64,000 bases of DNA from Mycobacterium vicinigordonae (lineage in GTDB: Bacteria > Actinomycetota > Actinomycetes > Mycobacteriales > Mycobacteriaceae): the NCBI RefSeq assembly GCF_013466425.1, contig NZ_CP059165.1, positions 1,488,001-1,552,000 of the forward strand, written 5' to 3'. Shown in pieces: positions 1-9,341 of the stretch. Position numbers and translations under genes: made by a program. A model generated the notes under the pieces. That model was not told the origin of the DNA, searched no databases, and saw only the letters and a list, made by a program, of their open reading frames with translations. Every line of letters starts with the position of its first letter. Position 1 is the stretch's first letter.

Positions 1-367
1 ACCCGAATGCCAAGCTCCACCGGGATCCGTCTCGCCCGAGCCCGGCAGCGGTTTGCTCCACCGAGCGGTATAACACCCCGGCCGACCCATCGTCCAGCGG
101 ATGCGCACAATCGATGTCCGGCCAGCGCCAAGCCAATCCGTACCGGTGCAGTCCGGCGTCGGTCAGGAACTGGGATCCGACAGCCATCGGGTGGATCGCC
201 GAGCAGTGGTCGTGCAGCAGGCCCGGCAGGATCGCCTCGCTGCTGCGGGTACCGCCACCGACCTCCTCGGCGGCCTCCAACACCGTGACGTCAACACCTT
301 CGGCGGCCAGGGTGATGGCGGCGGCGAGGCCGTTGGGCCCACCGCCTACCACCACGGCGGTGCTCAC
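1..367 (-). CDS. NAD(P)/FAD-dependent oxidoreductase, phytoene-desaturase-like, N-terminal part (cut by window edge)
   Basis: Reading from a GTG at 367 downwards gives a protein that opens with a hydrophobic strand and a dinucleotide-binding turn, VVVGGGPNGLAAAI, then a Glu about 30 residues in (TVLEAAEEVGGGTRS). This is the pattern of FAD-binding amine-oxidase/phytoene-desaturase-like oxidoreductases. About 122 codons are visible and the gene runs off the window start, so the catalytic domain and substrate cannot be judged. The GTG overlaps the TGA of the upstream DUF3556 gene in a GTGA arrangement, so the two are probably translationally coupled in one operon. The FAD fold is clear; the substrate is unknown. 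Confidence 0.75.
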   Translation of the reverse strand, partial: MSTAVVVGGGPNGLAAAITLAAEGVDVTVLEAAEEVGGGTRSSEAILPGLLHDHCSAIHPMAVGSQFLTDAGLHRYGLAWRWPDIDCAHPLDDGSAGVLYRSVEQTAAGLGRDGSRWSLAFG

Positions 368-2142
368 GCCGTCGCTCCCAACTGGTTGGGCCGCAGTGCC
401 CAGCTCACCTGAAGTGGGATCGGGCCGTCCGGCAGCCAGGGTTGCGCGGCGACCGCGTCGGCCACCTTCCAGGTGCCGCGCTCGATGACGCCGAGGGCGG
501 CGTCGATCAGCTGGTAGTGCTGCACACCAGCGCCGAACGCTTCCGACTCCACCCACGCCACTACGCACTCGCCGGGCTCGAAGCTTGCCTCGGCCTGCAC
601 GGCCCGCACGAATGATGCGTCGTGCAAGTGGCCGTCGCCGAAGTTGAACCCGATGGTGGAGTTGCACAGGAACTCACCCTCGCGCACGGTCCGGATGTCG
701 ATGTCGGGTAGGCGGCTGATCAGCAGCGAGAAGAGGCCGCGACCCTGGCTGTGCATGGCGCGCCAGGCAATCGTCTTCTGGCAGGTGATCTCGGCCCATT
801 GCGGGTCATAGCCAAATGCGACGAACTGGTCGACTTGGTTGCCGGCCGAGCGGGTGAGGCGGTTCAGCTTCGCCTCGGCGCCCGGCGCGAACGTCCACAC
901 CGCCGAGGCCCAGTTGCCGGCGTACTGCCGCAGTGACGGCAGGAACGAGACTTTGTCGGGCCGCAGGTTGCCCAACACGGGAAAGAACAGCAGACCCGCC
1001 ACCAGTAGGGCGGTCAGCCACGGCGAAGACATGTCGGTCACGTAGTAGCCCTGCCACGAAGGAAAGCCGAGGAACAAAAATACTGTGGTGTAAGCGAATA
1101 CGACGTTCCACTCCAAAGGCACGGCCAGCGGGAAGGTCGAGATGATGAACAGGTGGAACCCCACCATCACCAGGGCCGCAGCCAATGTCAGCCACTTGTT
1201 CGTCGAGAAGAACAGGATCAGCGGGGCGACGATCTCTACCAGCGTGCCGTTCACGTGCGCCATGAACCCGGCCACCTTCGACGGCCGCATGTCCCGCGGA
1301 AAGTCGCGGTAGTGCGCCCGCTTGAGCCATTTGAACGGAATGAAGGGGCTGTTGCTGACCATCGGTGGAATCACGCTGGAGAAGTGCTTGCCGAACTTGG
1401 AGAATCCCGCACCGACCCAAACCACCACGATCAGCATCTTCAGCGCGATGATCATGTCAGTGAAAGGCAGCACCGTGAAGAACACCAGCGCAGGGAAGTA
1501 CTGCTCGCCGCGCGCGGCCAGGAAGATGGTCTTGTCGCGCAGGCCGATCAGCACCAGCAGCGCCATCGGGGCGATCAGCAGCGCTGGGTTCACCAGCCCG
1601 GAGGTATTGTCCGGCAATGCTTTTGACAGCGAGTCGCTGTGCACGCCCGGCAGCACCAGCGCCACTACCAGACTTGCCAACAAAGCCAGGTACACGCCGA
1701 TGTCGAACCAGGTGCGCCGGTCGCCGTCCGTGCCGGGCACCCACCGCCACGGCCGCAGCCGGATCGTGCCCGGGCGCGCCCAGAACAGGATGCCGCCGGT
1801 CATCGGCTTGACCTTGCCCGCCAGCGGGCCCCACGATCCGGCGACCCCGATCGCTTCCAGCAGGACCGTCCACAAGATCACCTTCTGGTATACGATCGGC
1901 TGGTTCCACCATTGGCCGACGTGCCAAAACGCCGGCAGCCCGGAGGTCACCGTCGCGATGGTGACGCCGCCCAACACGAAGAACAGCGCCAGCTTGACGA
2001 TGTACACCAAATGCACGATCCGGGGCGAGCCGAAACCGTGCTCAGCCCAGTCGGTGATCAGGATCCGCATGCGTTCCATCAGCGGCTTGCGCAGAAAATC
2101 GTGCGGATCGACCGCGGGATTATGAGGTTCGGTCAGTGCCAT
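364..2142 (-). CDS. DUF3556-type multi-pass membrane protein
   Basis: This is a 592-residue protein rich in hydrophobic segments in its first two thirds (for example around residues 30-50, 95-115 and 150-170), with a more polar C-terminal 150 residues. It resembles the mycobacterial DUF3556 family, whose function is not established. I place the start at the ATG at 2142 because AAAGGAG lies 8 nt upstream; a longer reading frame to 2256 has no such site. Its stop overlaps the GTG of the oxidoreductase downstream, which implies coupled expression. It is divergent from the PucR-type regulator at 2274, which may control it. The product name is a family label only. Confidence 0.75.
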   Translation of the reverse strand: MALTEPHNPAVDPHDFLRKPLMERMRILITDWAEHGFGSPRIVHLVYIVKLALFFVLGGVTIATVTSGLPAFWHVGQWWNQPIVYQKVILWTVLLEAIGVAGSWGPLAGKVKPMTGGILFWARPGTIRLRPWRWVPGTDGDRRTWFDIGVYLALLASLVVALVLPGVHSDSLSKALPDNTSGLVNPALLIAPMALLVLIGLRDKTIFLAARGEQYFPALVFFTVLPFTDMIIALKMLIVVVWVGAGFSKFGKHFSSVIPPMVSNSPFIPFKWLKRAHYRDFPRDMRPSKVAGFMAHVNGTLVEIVAPLILFFSTNKWLTLAAALVMVGFHLFIISTFPLAVPLEWNVVFAYTTVFLFLGFPSWQGYYVTDMSSPWLTALLVAGLLFFPVLGNLRPDKVSFLPSLRQYAGNWASAVWTFAPGAEAKLNRLTRSAGNQVDQFVAFGYDPQWAEITCQKTIAWRAMHSQGRGLFSLLISRLPDIDIRTVREGEFLCNSTIGFNFGDGHLHDASFVRAVQAEASFEPGECVVAWVESEAFGAGVQHYQLIDAALGVIERGTWKVADAVAAQPWLPDGPIPLQVSWALRPNQLGATA

Positions 2143-2273
2143 GATTTTCGCTCCTTTGCTTGCGGGTGGCGCAAACATAGGGAGTCGTGTGCTGTGGGCC
2201 ACAGTCCTCGACCGACAAAACAACGTGCCGCGGTTATCGCTCGGAAACAACCTCAAGGGCTAACGTCAATGTC

Positions 2274-3554
2274 GTGAACAAGACGCACCTCGCCAGCGAC
2301 GTTGAGGTGAAGCACTACGTCGCGCAGGTCGCCGGCCGATTACAGGAGCGGCTCACCGAAGTGACCGCGGACATCCGTCTTTTCCTCGACACGCACATCC
2401 CCGAGCTGCGACGGGACGCCCGAATCCTCGAACTGCTCGGCGCCAGCATCGAAGGCAACGTCGAAACGATGCTGCACGCACTGCGCCACGACATCGCCGT
2501 GGAGCGCGTCGAGCCTCCGACTGTCGCACTGGAATATGCGCGGCGGGTAGCTCAACATGGCGCTCCGGTCAACGCGCTGGTGCGCGCCTACCGGCTGGGG
2601 CAACGCCGGATCAGCGAGCTCATCTTCGACGAACTACGGGTTACCGACATGCCGGAAGCGATGCGGGTGCCGGTGATCGAAGCGATGACGGTCGCGATAG
2701 CGGAGTACATCGACCGGATGTCGCAGGAGGTGGTCGTCAGCTACGAGGATGAACGCGAGCGGTGGCTGGAGAACCAGAACAGCCTGCGTGGCGTTCGGGT
2801 GCGCGAGACATTGGCCGCCATCAATCCAATCGACGTCGACGCGGCAACCACGGCGATGAGATACCCGCTGCGCTGGCATCACCTGGGTCTGGTCATGTGG
2901 TATCCGGAACGGGCGACGGAAACCGACGAGCTCCCGCGGCTGCAACGATTTCTACGGGAACTGGGCGAGTCGGTGGGTACCGACGCCGTTCCGCTGTTCG
3001 TCGCCGCCGATCGCACCTGCGGGTGGGGCTGGTTGCCGTACCGCGCCGCGACGGGAGACCCGGTGTCGAAGGTTCGCCAGTTCGCGCTATCCCGATCGGA
3101 CTCACCGAGCGTGGCCATCGGAACCGTCGCCGCCGACATCGATGGGTTCCGCCGCTCGCACCGTGAGGCCGTCGAGGCGCGCGGCGTCGCGATCGTCAGC
3201 GACCGCGCCGAGCCGACTGTAATCGCGGCCGGTGATCCCGGACTATCGGTGGTCGCGCGGCTGGGTTTCGATGTGGCCGGTACGCGGTCCTGGGTGGACC
3301 GGGTGCTCGGCGACCTGGCCACCGATGACGACAACGATGCGCGGCTGCGCGAAACGCTTCGGGTATTTCTCGGCTGCGGTTCCAGCTACAAGACCGCCGC
3401 CGAGGAATTGAACATGCATTTCAACACCGTGAAGTACCGGGTGGGTCGCGCGGTGGCCCGGCGGGGCCGCGAGATTGGCGACGACCGTCTCGAGGTGGAA
3501 CTGGCGCTGCTCGCCTGCCATTGGTACGGCACGCCGGTACTGCGGTCGAAGTAG
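2274..3554 (+). CDS. PucR-family transcriptional regulator (CdaR-like)
   Basis: The protein has about 426 residues. The N-terminal half is a helical sensor-like domain, the middle part is GGDEF-like, and the C-terminus has a PucR-type helix-turn-helix (LRVFLGCGSSYKTAAEEL, then NTVKYRVGRA). Family members are DNA-binding regulators of catabolic genes; the ligand here is unknown. I chose the GTG at 2274 (VNKTHLASD) because the protein looks compact from there; an ATG at 2187 would add 29 residues of unlikely composition. No strong ribosome site marks either start. The gene is divergent from the DUF3556 operon and lies upstream of the polyhydroxyalkanoate operon, so it is a candidate regulator of either. 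Confidence 0.8.
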   Translation: MNKTHLASDVEVKHYVAQVAGRLQERLTEVTADIRLFLDTHIPELRRDARILELLGASIEGNVETMLHALRHDIAVERVEPPTVALEYARRVAQHGAPVNALVRAYRLGQRRISELIFDELRVTDMPEAMRVPVIEAMTVAIAEYIDRMSQEVVVSYEDERERWLENQNSLRGVRVRETLAAINPIDVDAATTAMRYPLRWHHLGLVMWYPERATETDELPRLQRFLRELGESVGTDAVPLFVAADRTCGWGWLPYRAATGDPVSKVRQFALSRSDSPSVAIGTVAADIDGFRRSHREAVEARGVAIVSDRAEPTVIAAGDPGLSVVARLGFDVAGTRSWVDRVLGDLATDDDNDARLRETLRVFLGCGSSYKTAAEELNMHFNTVKYRVGRAVARRGREIGDDRLEVELALLACHWYGTPVLRSK

Positions 3555-3683
3555 CTATGCGCCCTGTCGCTGGGCGCGGGTGCGCGGCTGCGGGGTGAGG
3601 GTGTGCACCAGCGTGATCACCGCCGGAAGTAGCACCGGGAACAGGATCAGGACAAGCATCGCGGCAATGGTCAGGTAGGCCAT
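3555..3683 (-). CDS. small single-span membrane protein (42 aa)
   Basis: A short reading frame encodes MAYLTIAAM, a strongly hydrophobic stretch of about 20 residues, and a basic tail (TPQPRTRAQRQGA). It begins at the ATG at 3683 and its stop directly abuts the end of the PucR-type gene. The membrane-span plus positive-tail design is typical of real small membrane proteins. There is only a weak ribosome site (GGAGAG about 15 nt upstream) and no recognisable family. An in-frame start at 3797 would give 80 residues but adds polar sequence of unlikely composition. Confidence 0.45.
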   Translation of the reverse strand: MAYLTIAAMLVLILFPVLLPAVITLVHTLTPQPRTRAQRQGA

Positions 3684-3905
3684 GAAAGGTCTCGCTTCTC
3701 TCCGCTGGTCGCGGGAACATTTGGAGCACTGAATGATTGGATGGCGCGACGCTGCGCTGTCCGAGAAATCTAGGGCTGTCGCCGGCGTTTCGGCCATGTC
3801 CGCAGCGGATCAACTTCCGGCTCGGCTTTGTCGGCCGAAGACAAGAGTGATGTGTAGTGCGACTGCCACCATGAAAGCCACTTCAACCAGGATGTGGAGC
3901 AGAAC

Positions 3906-5414
3906 GTGACCGCTCTGAGCGCTGGCCTCGTCGCCGCGAAAGACCGACACCCCGAGCGCATTGCGCTGCGCTGCGACGAGCTGCAGCTGACCTACGCCGA
4001 ACTCGACGCCGCCGCGGCCCGAGTGGCGACGCTGCTGGAGCGCGCGGGCGTTGTGGCCGGCGACCGGGTGGGCGTGATGCTGCCGAATACCCCCGCATTC
4101 GCTATCACGCTGTACGGGATCATGTATCGCGGTGCCGTTGCGGTGCCGATGAATCCGCTGCTCAAGTCCCGTGAGGTGGCCTACTACCTGTCCAACAGCG
4201 GGGCCAAGGCACTGTTCGCGACCCCGGCCTTCGCCGATGAGGCCACGGCAGGCGCCGCCGCAGTCGATGCCCAGTGCTGGCTGGTCGACGACGCCGCCCT
4301 GCGCGAACTCATCGACGATCTACCCGCCCAGAACACACCGGCGGACCGCGCTGACGATGACGTCGCTGTCATCCTGCACACGTCCGGTACAACCGGAAAA
4401 CCCAAGGGGGCCATGCTCACTCACGCCAACCTGAGCAGCAACGCCGACGTCGCGGTACGTACGTTGCTGCAGATCGGGCCGGACGACGTGGTGATGGGCT
4501 GCCTGCCGCTGTTCCACGTCTTCGGGCTGACTTGCGGGTTGAACGGTTCGATCTTGGCGGGCGCCACGCTGACCTTGGTGCCACGATTCGATCCACGCAA
4601 AGCGCTTGAAGTGATCGAGCGGGACGGCGTAACGCTGTTCCAGGGCGTGCCGACGATGTATTCGGCGCTGCTCGGCCTGGTCGACGACGCCGCAGCCGAC
4701 GCCACCCGCAGCCTGCGTGCTTGCGTATCCGGCGGGGCGTCATTGCCGGTCCAGGTACTCGTTGACTTCGAAAAGTCCTACGGCTGCGTCATTCTGGAGG
4801 GCTACGGGTTGTCCGAGACGTCCCCGGTGGCCTCCTTCAATCACCCCGACCGACCACGCAAGGCAGGCTCGATCGGCACGCCCGTCGAGGGTGTCGAGAT
4901 GCGTGTGGTGGACCCGGCCGGCGCCGAGGTGCCGCAGGGCCAGCCGGGTGAGATCCAGATCCGTGGCCACAACGTGATGCTGGGCTACTGGAATCTGCCC
5001 GACGCTACCAAGGCCGCTGTCTCCGAGGATGGTTGGTTCAGCACCGGTGACGTCGGGCGCGTCGACGAGGACGGCTACTTCTACATCGTCGATCGCACCA
5101 AAGACATGATCATACGCGGTGGGTACAACGTGTATCCGCGGGAGATCGAGGAAGTGCTCTACGAGCACCCGGCCGTGGCGGAGGCCGCGGTGATCGGCGT
5201 GCCGCACGACGAGCTCGGTGAAGAGGTCGGCGCCGCGGTAGCCCTGAAGAAGGATGCGGCCGTCGACGTTGACGAGCTGCGCGACCATGTCAAAGCCCGC
5301 GTGGCCGCCTACAAATATCCGCGCCGCATCTGGCTGGTCGACGCCTTGCCCAAGGGTCCGACCGGCAAGGTGCTCAAGCGCGAAATCGTTGTTCCAACAA
5401 CCGAAAGCCCGTAG
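3906..5414 (+). CDS. fatty-acid--CoA ligase (FadD-like, AMP-forming)
   Basis: A 502-residue acyl-CoA synthetase of the ANL superfamily. Visible motifs are the P-loop-like LHTSGTTGKPKGAML near residue 155, YGLSETSP, the GWFSTGDVG motif, the hinge around DRTKDMI, and the C-terminal lysine in GPTGKVLKRE. It activates a carboxylic acid with ATP and CoA. I chose the GTG at 3906 because GGAG sits 6 nt upstream; the GTG at 3894 lacks a usable site. It is four bases upstream of a PHA synthase gene and heads the fadD-phaC-phaZ operon, so its likely role is to activate fatty or hydroxy acids for, or released from, storage polymer. Chain length cannot be read from the sequence. Confidence 0.9.
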   Translation: MTALSAGLVAAKDRHPERIALRCDELQLTYAELDAAAARVATLLERAGVVAGDRVGVMLPNTPAFAITLYGIMYRGAVAVPMNPLLKSREVAYYLSNSGAKALFATPAFADEATAGAAAVDAQCWLVDDAALRELIDDLPAQNTPADRADDDVAVILHTSGTTGKPKGAMLTHANLSSNADVAVRTLLQIGPDDVVMGCLPLFHVFGLTCGLNGSILAGATLTLVPRFDPRKALEVIERDGVTLFQGVPTMYSALLGLVDDAAADATRSLRACVSGGASLPVQVLVDFEKSYGCVILEGYGLSETSPVASFNHPDRPRKAGSIGTPVEGVEMRVVDPAGAEVPQGQPGEIQIRGHNVMLGYWNLPDATKAAVSEDGWFSTGDVGRVDEDGYFYIVDRTKDMIIRGGYNVYPREIEEVLYEHPAVAEAAVIGVPHDELGEEVGAAVALKKDAAVDVDELRDHVKARVAAYKYPRRIWLVDALPKGPTGKVLKREIVVPTTESP

Positions 5415-5418
5415 ATCA

Positions 5419-7113
5419 ATGGCCACCTCGACCGTTCCGAAGCCCGACGAACTCGCCGCACCTCTGGACCTGCTGCTGACCAGTGCCACCAGGCCCTTTA
5501 TCAGCCGGATGCTGCCTGACGCGACCTGGAGCCGGTTCGCCACCAACCTCGCCAGGCAACCCGGTGCGGTTGCCGGCCGTGCCGCCACTCTGACTCGCGA
5601 ACTCGGCAATATCGTCGCCGGCCGCTCGCATCGGGTGCCGGCGCGGGCCGATAAGCGCTTCACCGACCCGGCGTGGCAACAGAATCCGGTTCTGCACCGC
5701 ATTATGCAGGCCTACCTCGCGGCGGCCGAGACCGCCGAGGCATTGCTGGCTGACGCCGCGCTGCAGTGGCGCGACGAGGAGAAGATGCAGTTCGTCGTGA
5801 ACAATATCGTGGAGGGACTGGCGCCCAGTAACAACCCGCTGATCAGCCCGCTGGGCTGGAAGGCGCTGATCGACACCGGTGGCCTCAGTGCGGTTCGGGG
5901 CGCCAAAGCCTTTGCCCGGGATATGCTTTCAGCGCCACGGGTGCCGGCGATGGTGGAGCCGGACGCGTTCGCGGTGGGGGAGACTGTCGCCGTCACCAAG
6001 GGGGCGGTGGTGGCGCAGACCTCGATGTTCGAATTGATTCAGTACGCACCGCAGACCGAGCAGGTGCGCGCTGTTCCGCTGCTGATCGTGCCGCCGGTGA
6101 TCAACAAGTACTACATCATGGACATCACGCCGGGACGCAGCATGATCGAATACTTCGTCCGGCAGGGCCAGCAGGTGTTCGTCATCTCCTGGCGCAATCC
6201 GCAGGCTCGACACCGGGATTGGGGCTTCGATGCCTACGGCGGTGCCATCCTCGAGGCCATGGCCGCCGTGGGCCAAATTACCGGAACCGACAGCACACAC
6301 CTGTTCGCCACCTGCTCGGGCGGCATCCTGGCGGCGATGACGGCGGCCCACCTCGCCACGATCGGCGAGGCAGACCGCATCGCCGGCCTGGCCCTCGCGG
6401 TCACCGTGCTCGACGAGAACCGGGCCGGTTTCGCAGCCGCAGCGATGAGCGACCGCGCCGCGCAGGCCGCGATCCGTGCCTCCGACAAGAAAGGCTACCT
6501 AGACGGACGGGCCATGGCCGAAATGTTTGCCTGGCTGCGGCCCACCGACCTGGTGTGGCGCTATGTGGTGAACAACTACGTGCAGGGCCGCCCACCCGCG
6601 CCGTTCGACGTGTTGTTCTGGAACGCCGACACGACCCGGATGACCGCCGCGCTGCATCGCGACATGGTGCTGATGGGACTGCAAAACGCGCTGGTCACAC
6701 CGGGCGGGGTCAGCATGCTGGGCAGCCCGGTCGACCTGGCCACGGTCACCAACGACGCCTACGTCATCGGTGGAGTCGCTGACCACATCTCGCCGTGGCA
6801 GGCTACCTACCGCAGCGCCCGGCTGCTCGGCAGCAAGGACAGCCGTTACATACTGTCCACCAGCGGCCACATCGCCGCGCTGGTCAACCCGCCCGGAAAT
6901 CCGAAGGCGTCGTTCCGATCCGGACCCGTGGACGTCGACGACCCGCAAGGATGGCTCGATTCGGCGCAGAAATCCGCCGACTCCTGGTGGCCCGACTACG
7001 TTAGCTGGCTCGCTGAGCGCAGCGGTCCGCAGATAGACGCGCCCAAAGTGCTTGGTGGTGACGGGTTTCCACCACTGGGTGCCGCGCCGGGACGTTACGT
7101 GATGGAGAAGTGA
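5419..7113 (+). CDS. phaC: class II (medium-chain-length type) polyhydroxyalkanoate synthase
   Basis: A 564-residue alpha/beta-hydrolase-fold polymerase. The lipase-like box is ATCSGG with nucleophile Cys299; Asp455 (GGVADHISPW) and His484 (STSGHI) complete the triad. Length, the WLRPTDLVW-x-VNNY block, FDVLFWN and the closing APGRYVMEK resemble Pseudomonas class II PhaC, which has 559 residues. Class II enzymes polymerise (R)-3-hydroxyacyl-CoA of 6 to 14 carbons into storage granules. The gene begins at ATG 5419, two bases after the ligase stop codon, and its own TGA overlaps the next GTG. It stands alone without a PhaE or PhaR partner, as expected for class II. Activity is inferred from the motifs. 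Confidence 0.9.
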   Translation: MATSTVPKPDELAAPLDLLLTSATRPFISRMLPDATWSRFATNLARQPGAVAGRAATLTRELGNIVAGRSHRVPARADKRFTDPAWQQNPVLHRIMQAYLAAAETAEALLADAALQWRDEEKMQFVVNNIVEGLAPSNNPLISPLGWKALIDTGGLSAVRGAKAFARDMLSAPRVPAMVEPDAFAVGETVAVTKGAVVAQTSMFELIQYAPQTEQVRAVPLLIVPPVINKYYIMDITPGRSMIEYFVRQGQQVFVISWRNPQARHRDWGFDAYGGAILEAMAAVGQITGTDSTHLFATCSGGILAAMTAAHLATIGEADRIAGLALAVTVLDENRAGFAAAAMSDRAAQAAIRASDKKGYLDGRAMAEMFAWLRPTDLVWRYVVNNYVQGRPPAPFDVLFWNADTTRMTAALHRDMVLMGLQNALVTPGGVSMLGSPVDLATVTNDAYVIGGVADHISPWQATYRSARLLGSKDSRYILSTSGHIAALVNPPGNPKASFRSGPVDVDDPQGWLDSAQKSADSWWPDYVSWLAERSGPQIDAPKVLGGDGFPPLGAAPGRYVMEK

Positions 7114-7907
7114 GTAGCTACGTCGCCGCCGGAGGACAACGGATCCGCGTCGAAACCCGCCCCGGCACCGGGGTGCCGCTGGTGGTGTGCAACGGCATCG
7201 GCGCCAGCCTCGAAGTGCTCGACCCCTTCGTGGATCAGTTGACTTGTCCGGTAGTCAGATTCGACGTTCCCGGAACCGGGGGATCGCCGACGTCGTTGTT
7301 GCCGTACGGGTTTCCCTACCTGGCCTGGGTGCTAGGCCGGGTGCTGACCAAACTCGGCATCGGCGTGGTCGACGTACTCGGGCTGTCCTGGGGTGGGGCG
7401 CTGGCGCAGCAGTTCGCCTTTCAAAACCCGCGACGGTGTCGTCGCCTGGTGCTGGTCGCCACCGGAACCGGAGCGGTGATGGTGCCAGCCCACCCGCGCG
7501 TGCTAGCGAAAATGCTGACCCCGCGCCGCTTCTCCGATCCGCGGTATGCCGCCTCGATCGCCGGTGAACTCTACGGCGGCACGGTGCGCGCGCACGGCGA
7601 GGACGTGGCGCAGCTTTTCGTCAAGCAACTGCACGCCGGCTCCAAGCTCGGGTATCTGCATCAGTTGCTGGCGGGGTCGGTGTGGACCAGCCTGTTCGCG
7701 CTGCGCGCCGTGCGGCAGCAGACGTTGATCGTCGCCGGCACCGACGACCCGATCATCCCGGTAATTAACGCTCACATCATGAATGCGCTATTGCCGCACT
7801 CACGTGTGCACCTGCACGGCGGCGGCCACATCGATCTGGTGCACAACGCCACCGAACTAGCGCCGGTGATCGAGCAGTTTCTCAAGGCGCCGGGTCCGCG
7901 GGCTTAA
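7110..7907 (+). CDS. phaZ: intracellular poly(3-hydroxyalkanoate) depolymerase
   Basis: A 265-residue alpha/beta hydrolase. It has the nucleophile elbow GLSWGG, an acid in GTDDPIIP, and a late histidine in GGGHIDLVHN. The blocks NGIGASLE, RFDVPGTGGS, GGALAQQFA, GTGAVMVP and GKLGYLHQL-like text match the Pseudomonas mcl-PHA depolymerase PhaZ closely, far better than generic hydrolases. PhaZ releases hydroxy-acid monomers from granules. Its GTG start overlaps the phaC stop (GTGA), so the two are coupled as in Pseudomonas, where phaZ also follows phaC. The gene ends 4 bases past the stop of the convergent deacylase gene. Confidence 0.88.
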   Translation: MSSYVAAGGQRIRVETRPGTGVPLVVCNGIGASLEVLDPFVDQLTCPVVRFDVPGTGGSPTSLLPYGFPYLAWVLGRVLTKLGIGVVDVLGLSWGGALAQQFAFQNPRRCRRLVLVATGTGAVMVPAHPRVLAKMLTPRRFSDPRYAASIAGELYGGTVRAHGEDVAQLFVKQLHAGSKLGYLHQLLAGSVWTSLFALRAVRQQTLIVAGTDDPIIPVINAHIMNALLPHSRVHLHGGGHIDLVHNATELAPVIEQFLKAPGPRA

Positions 7908-8362
7908 CTCGCCGCCAGGTCCCAGGTGATCGCGTCGGTCAACCGGACTAGATCGGCCGGACTTACCACCACATCCCAGTGCCGCCTGCCGGCGCTGCAC
8001 AGCACCCGGTCCCAGTTCAGCGCGGAATTGTCCACCGCCGTGCGCAGCCGTCGGCGCTGGCCGAACGGTGAAATGCCGCCAACCACATAGCCGCTGGACC
8101 GCTCGGCTGCGGCAGGGTCGGCCATGCTGGCCTTGGCCACACCGAAAGCCGCGGCGACCGCTTTCAACGACAGCTTCGAGGGCACCGGAATCACCGCGAC
8201 CGCCAGCTCAGCGGGCAGCGCGACGATCAGCGTCTTGAACACCTGTTCGGGCGCTATGCCGGTGCCGTCGGATAGGTCGGCAACCGAGTCGAACTGCCGG
8301 ATCTCGTGCGGTACACCGGCTTTGACCAGGACCGCGATGCCCGGCGTGGCCGCGCCGGCCAC
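7904..8362 (-). CDS. YbaK/EbsC-family aminoacyl-tRNA deacylase
   Basis: A 152-residue protein of the YbaK/ProX trans-editing family, which hydrolyses mischarged aminoacyl-tRNA, typically Cys-tRNA(Pro). Landmarks are QVFKTLI, the lysine-containing strand VPSKLSLKAVA, and the glycine-rich GYVVGGISPFGQ loop. The start is a GTG at 8362 just after the SDR stop, with no good ribosome site, so coupling to the SDR gene is likely. The 3' end overlaps phaZ by 4 bases in convergent fashion. As I recall, M. tuberculosis annotates this position as two small genes (Rv3224A/B); here the frame is intact. Confidence 0.85.
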   Translation of the reverse strand: MAGAATPGIAVLVKAGVPHEIRQFDSVADLSDGTGIAPEQVFKTLIVALPAELAVAVIPVPSKLSLKAVAAAFGVAKASMADPAAAERSSGYVVGGISPFGQRRRLRTAVDNSALNWDRVLCSAGRRHWDVVVSPADLVRLTDAITWDLAAS

Positions 8363-8368
8363 GCCGGC

Positions 8369-9217
8369 TCAGGGGCCGCTGTAGCCGGGCGGGTTGACAC
8401 CGTCGACCCAGAAGTCGACGCCGAGCTTCGAGCCCGGTACGCAGTCGTAGACCGATAGGTCTTTGACCCCGGAGTCGACGAGCACGTCCTCGCACAGCAG
8501 CATGTTGCCGGTGAACTCGCGTGACGGCTTGTTCAGGATCACGTAGGCGGCGTCCGAGTACACCTCGGGCTTGCGGGACCGGGCCATCGCCTCGTCGCCT
8601 CCGAGTAGGTTCTGTACGGCGGCGGTGGCTACCATGGTGCGCGGCCACAGCGTATTCGAGGCGATGCCCTCGTCGCGCATCTCCTCGGCAATCCCCAACG
8701 CGCACAACGTCATACCGAACTTAGCCATCATGTACGCGGTCGGCTTCAGCCATTCTTTGCCCAGCAGTACCGGCGGCGACAGCGTCAGGATGTGGGGGTT
8801 CTCACGGCCCTTCATGTGCGCAAGACAGGCCTGCGACACTGCGTAGGTGCCGCGCACCTGGATGCCGTTCATCAGGTCGAACCGCTTCATCGGCACCTCG
8901 GTGATGGAGCCCAGGTTGATCGCCGACGCATTGTTGACACAGATATCGATGCCGCCGAACTGCTCGACCGCCTTGGCTACCGCGGACTCGACCGACTCCG
9001 GGTCGCGCACATCCCCGACGATCGGCAGGGCCTGCCCGCCGACCTCCTCGAGTTCCTTGGCGGCGGTGTACACGGTGCCCGGCAGCTTCGGGTGCGGCTC
9101 GGCGGTCTTGGCGATCAGCGCGATGTTGGCGCCATCCTGCGCGGCGCGCTTGGCGATCGCCAGCCCGATGCCGCGGCTGGCACCCGAAATGAACATGGTC
9201 TTATCTTTGAGCGACAT
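8369..9217 (-). CDS. short-chain dehydrogenase/reductase (Rv3224-like)
   Basis: A 282-residue SDR. It has the N-terminal cofactor motif SGASRGIG (residues about 10-17), NNAS in the strand after the central helix, and the catalytic pair in AYMMAK. The usual catalytic Ser is in LTLSPP. C-terminal text (GVDFWVDGVNPPGYSGP) resembles the HSDL2-like SDR subgroup, so a hydroxyacyl or steroid-type alcohol is a plausible substrate, but this is not shown. ATG at 9217. It is followed after 6 bases by the YbaK gene, probably in one transcript. Confidence 0.88.
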   Translation of the reverse strand: MSLKDKTMFISGASRGIGLAIAKRAAQDGANIALIAKTAEPHPKLPGTVYTAAKELEEVGGQALPIVGDVRDPESVESAVAKAVEQFGGIDICVNNASAINLGSITEVPMKRFDLMNGIQVRGTYAVSQACLAHMKGRENPHILTLSPPVLLGKEWLKPTAYMMAKFGMTLCALGIAEEMRDEGIASNTLWPRTMVATAAVQNLLGGDEAMARSRKPEVYSDAAYVILNKPSREFTGNMLLCEDVLVDSGVKDLSVYDCVPGSKLGVDFWVDGVNPPGYSGP

Positions 9218-9341
9218 GGCGTCACCCTAACGCCCCGTCTCAGCTGCCGTTTCGTGGGTGGCCATTCCTGCCTTGCCCGCAGGTGAGCCGCCGCGTTGGT
9301 GCGAACTGCCGCCGCGCCGCGCCGCTCGCCATTATCCAGGT

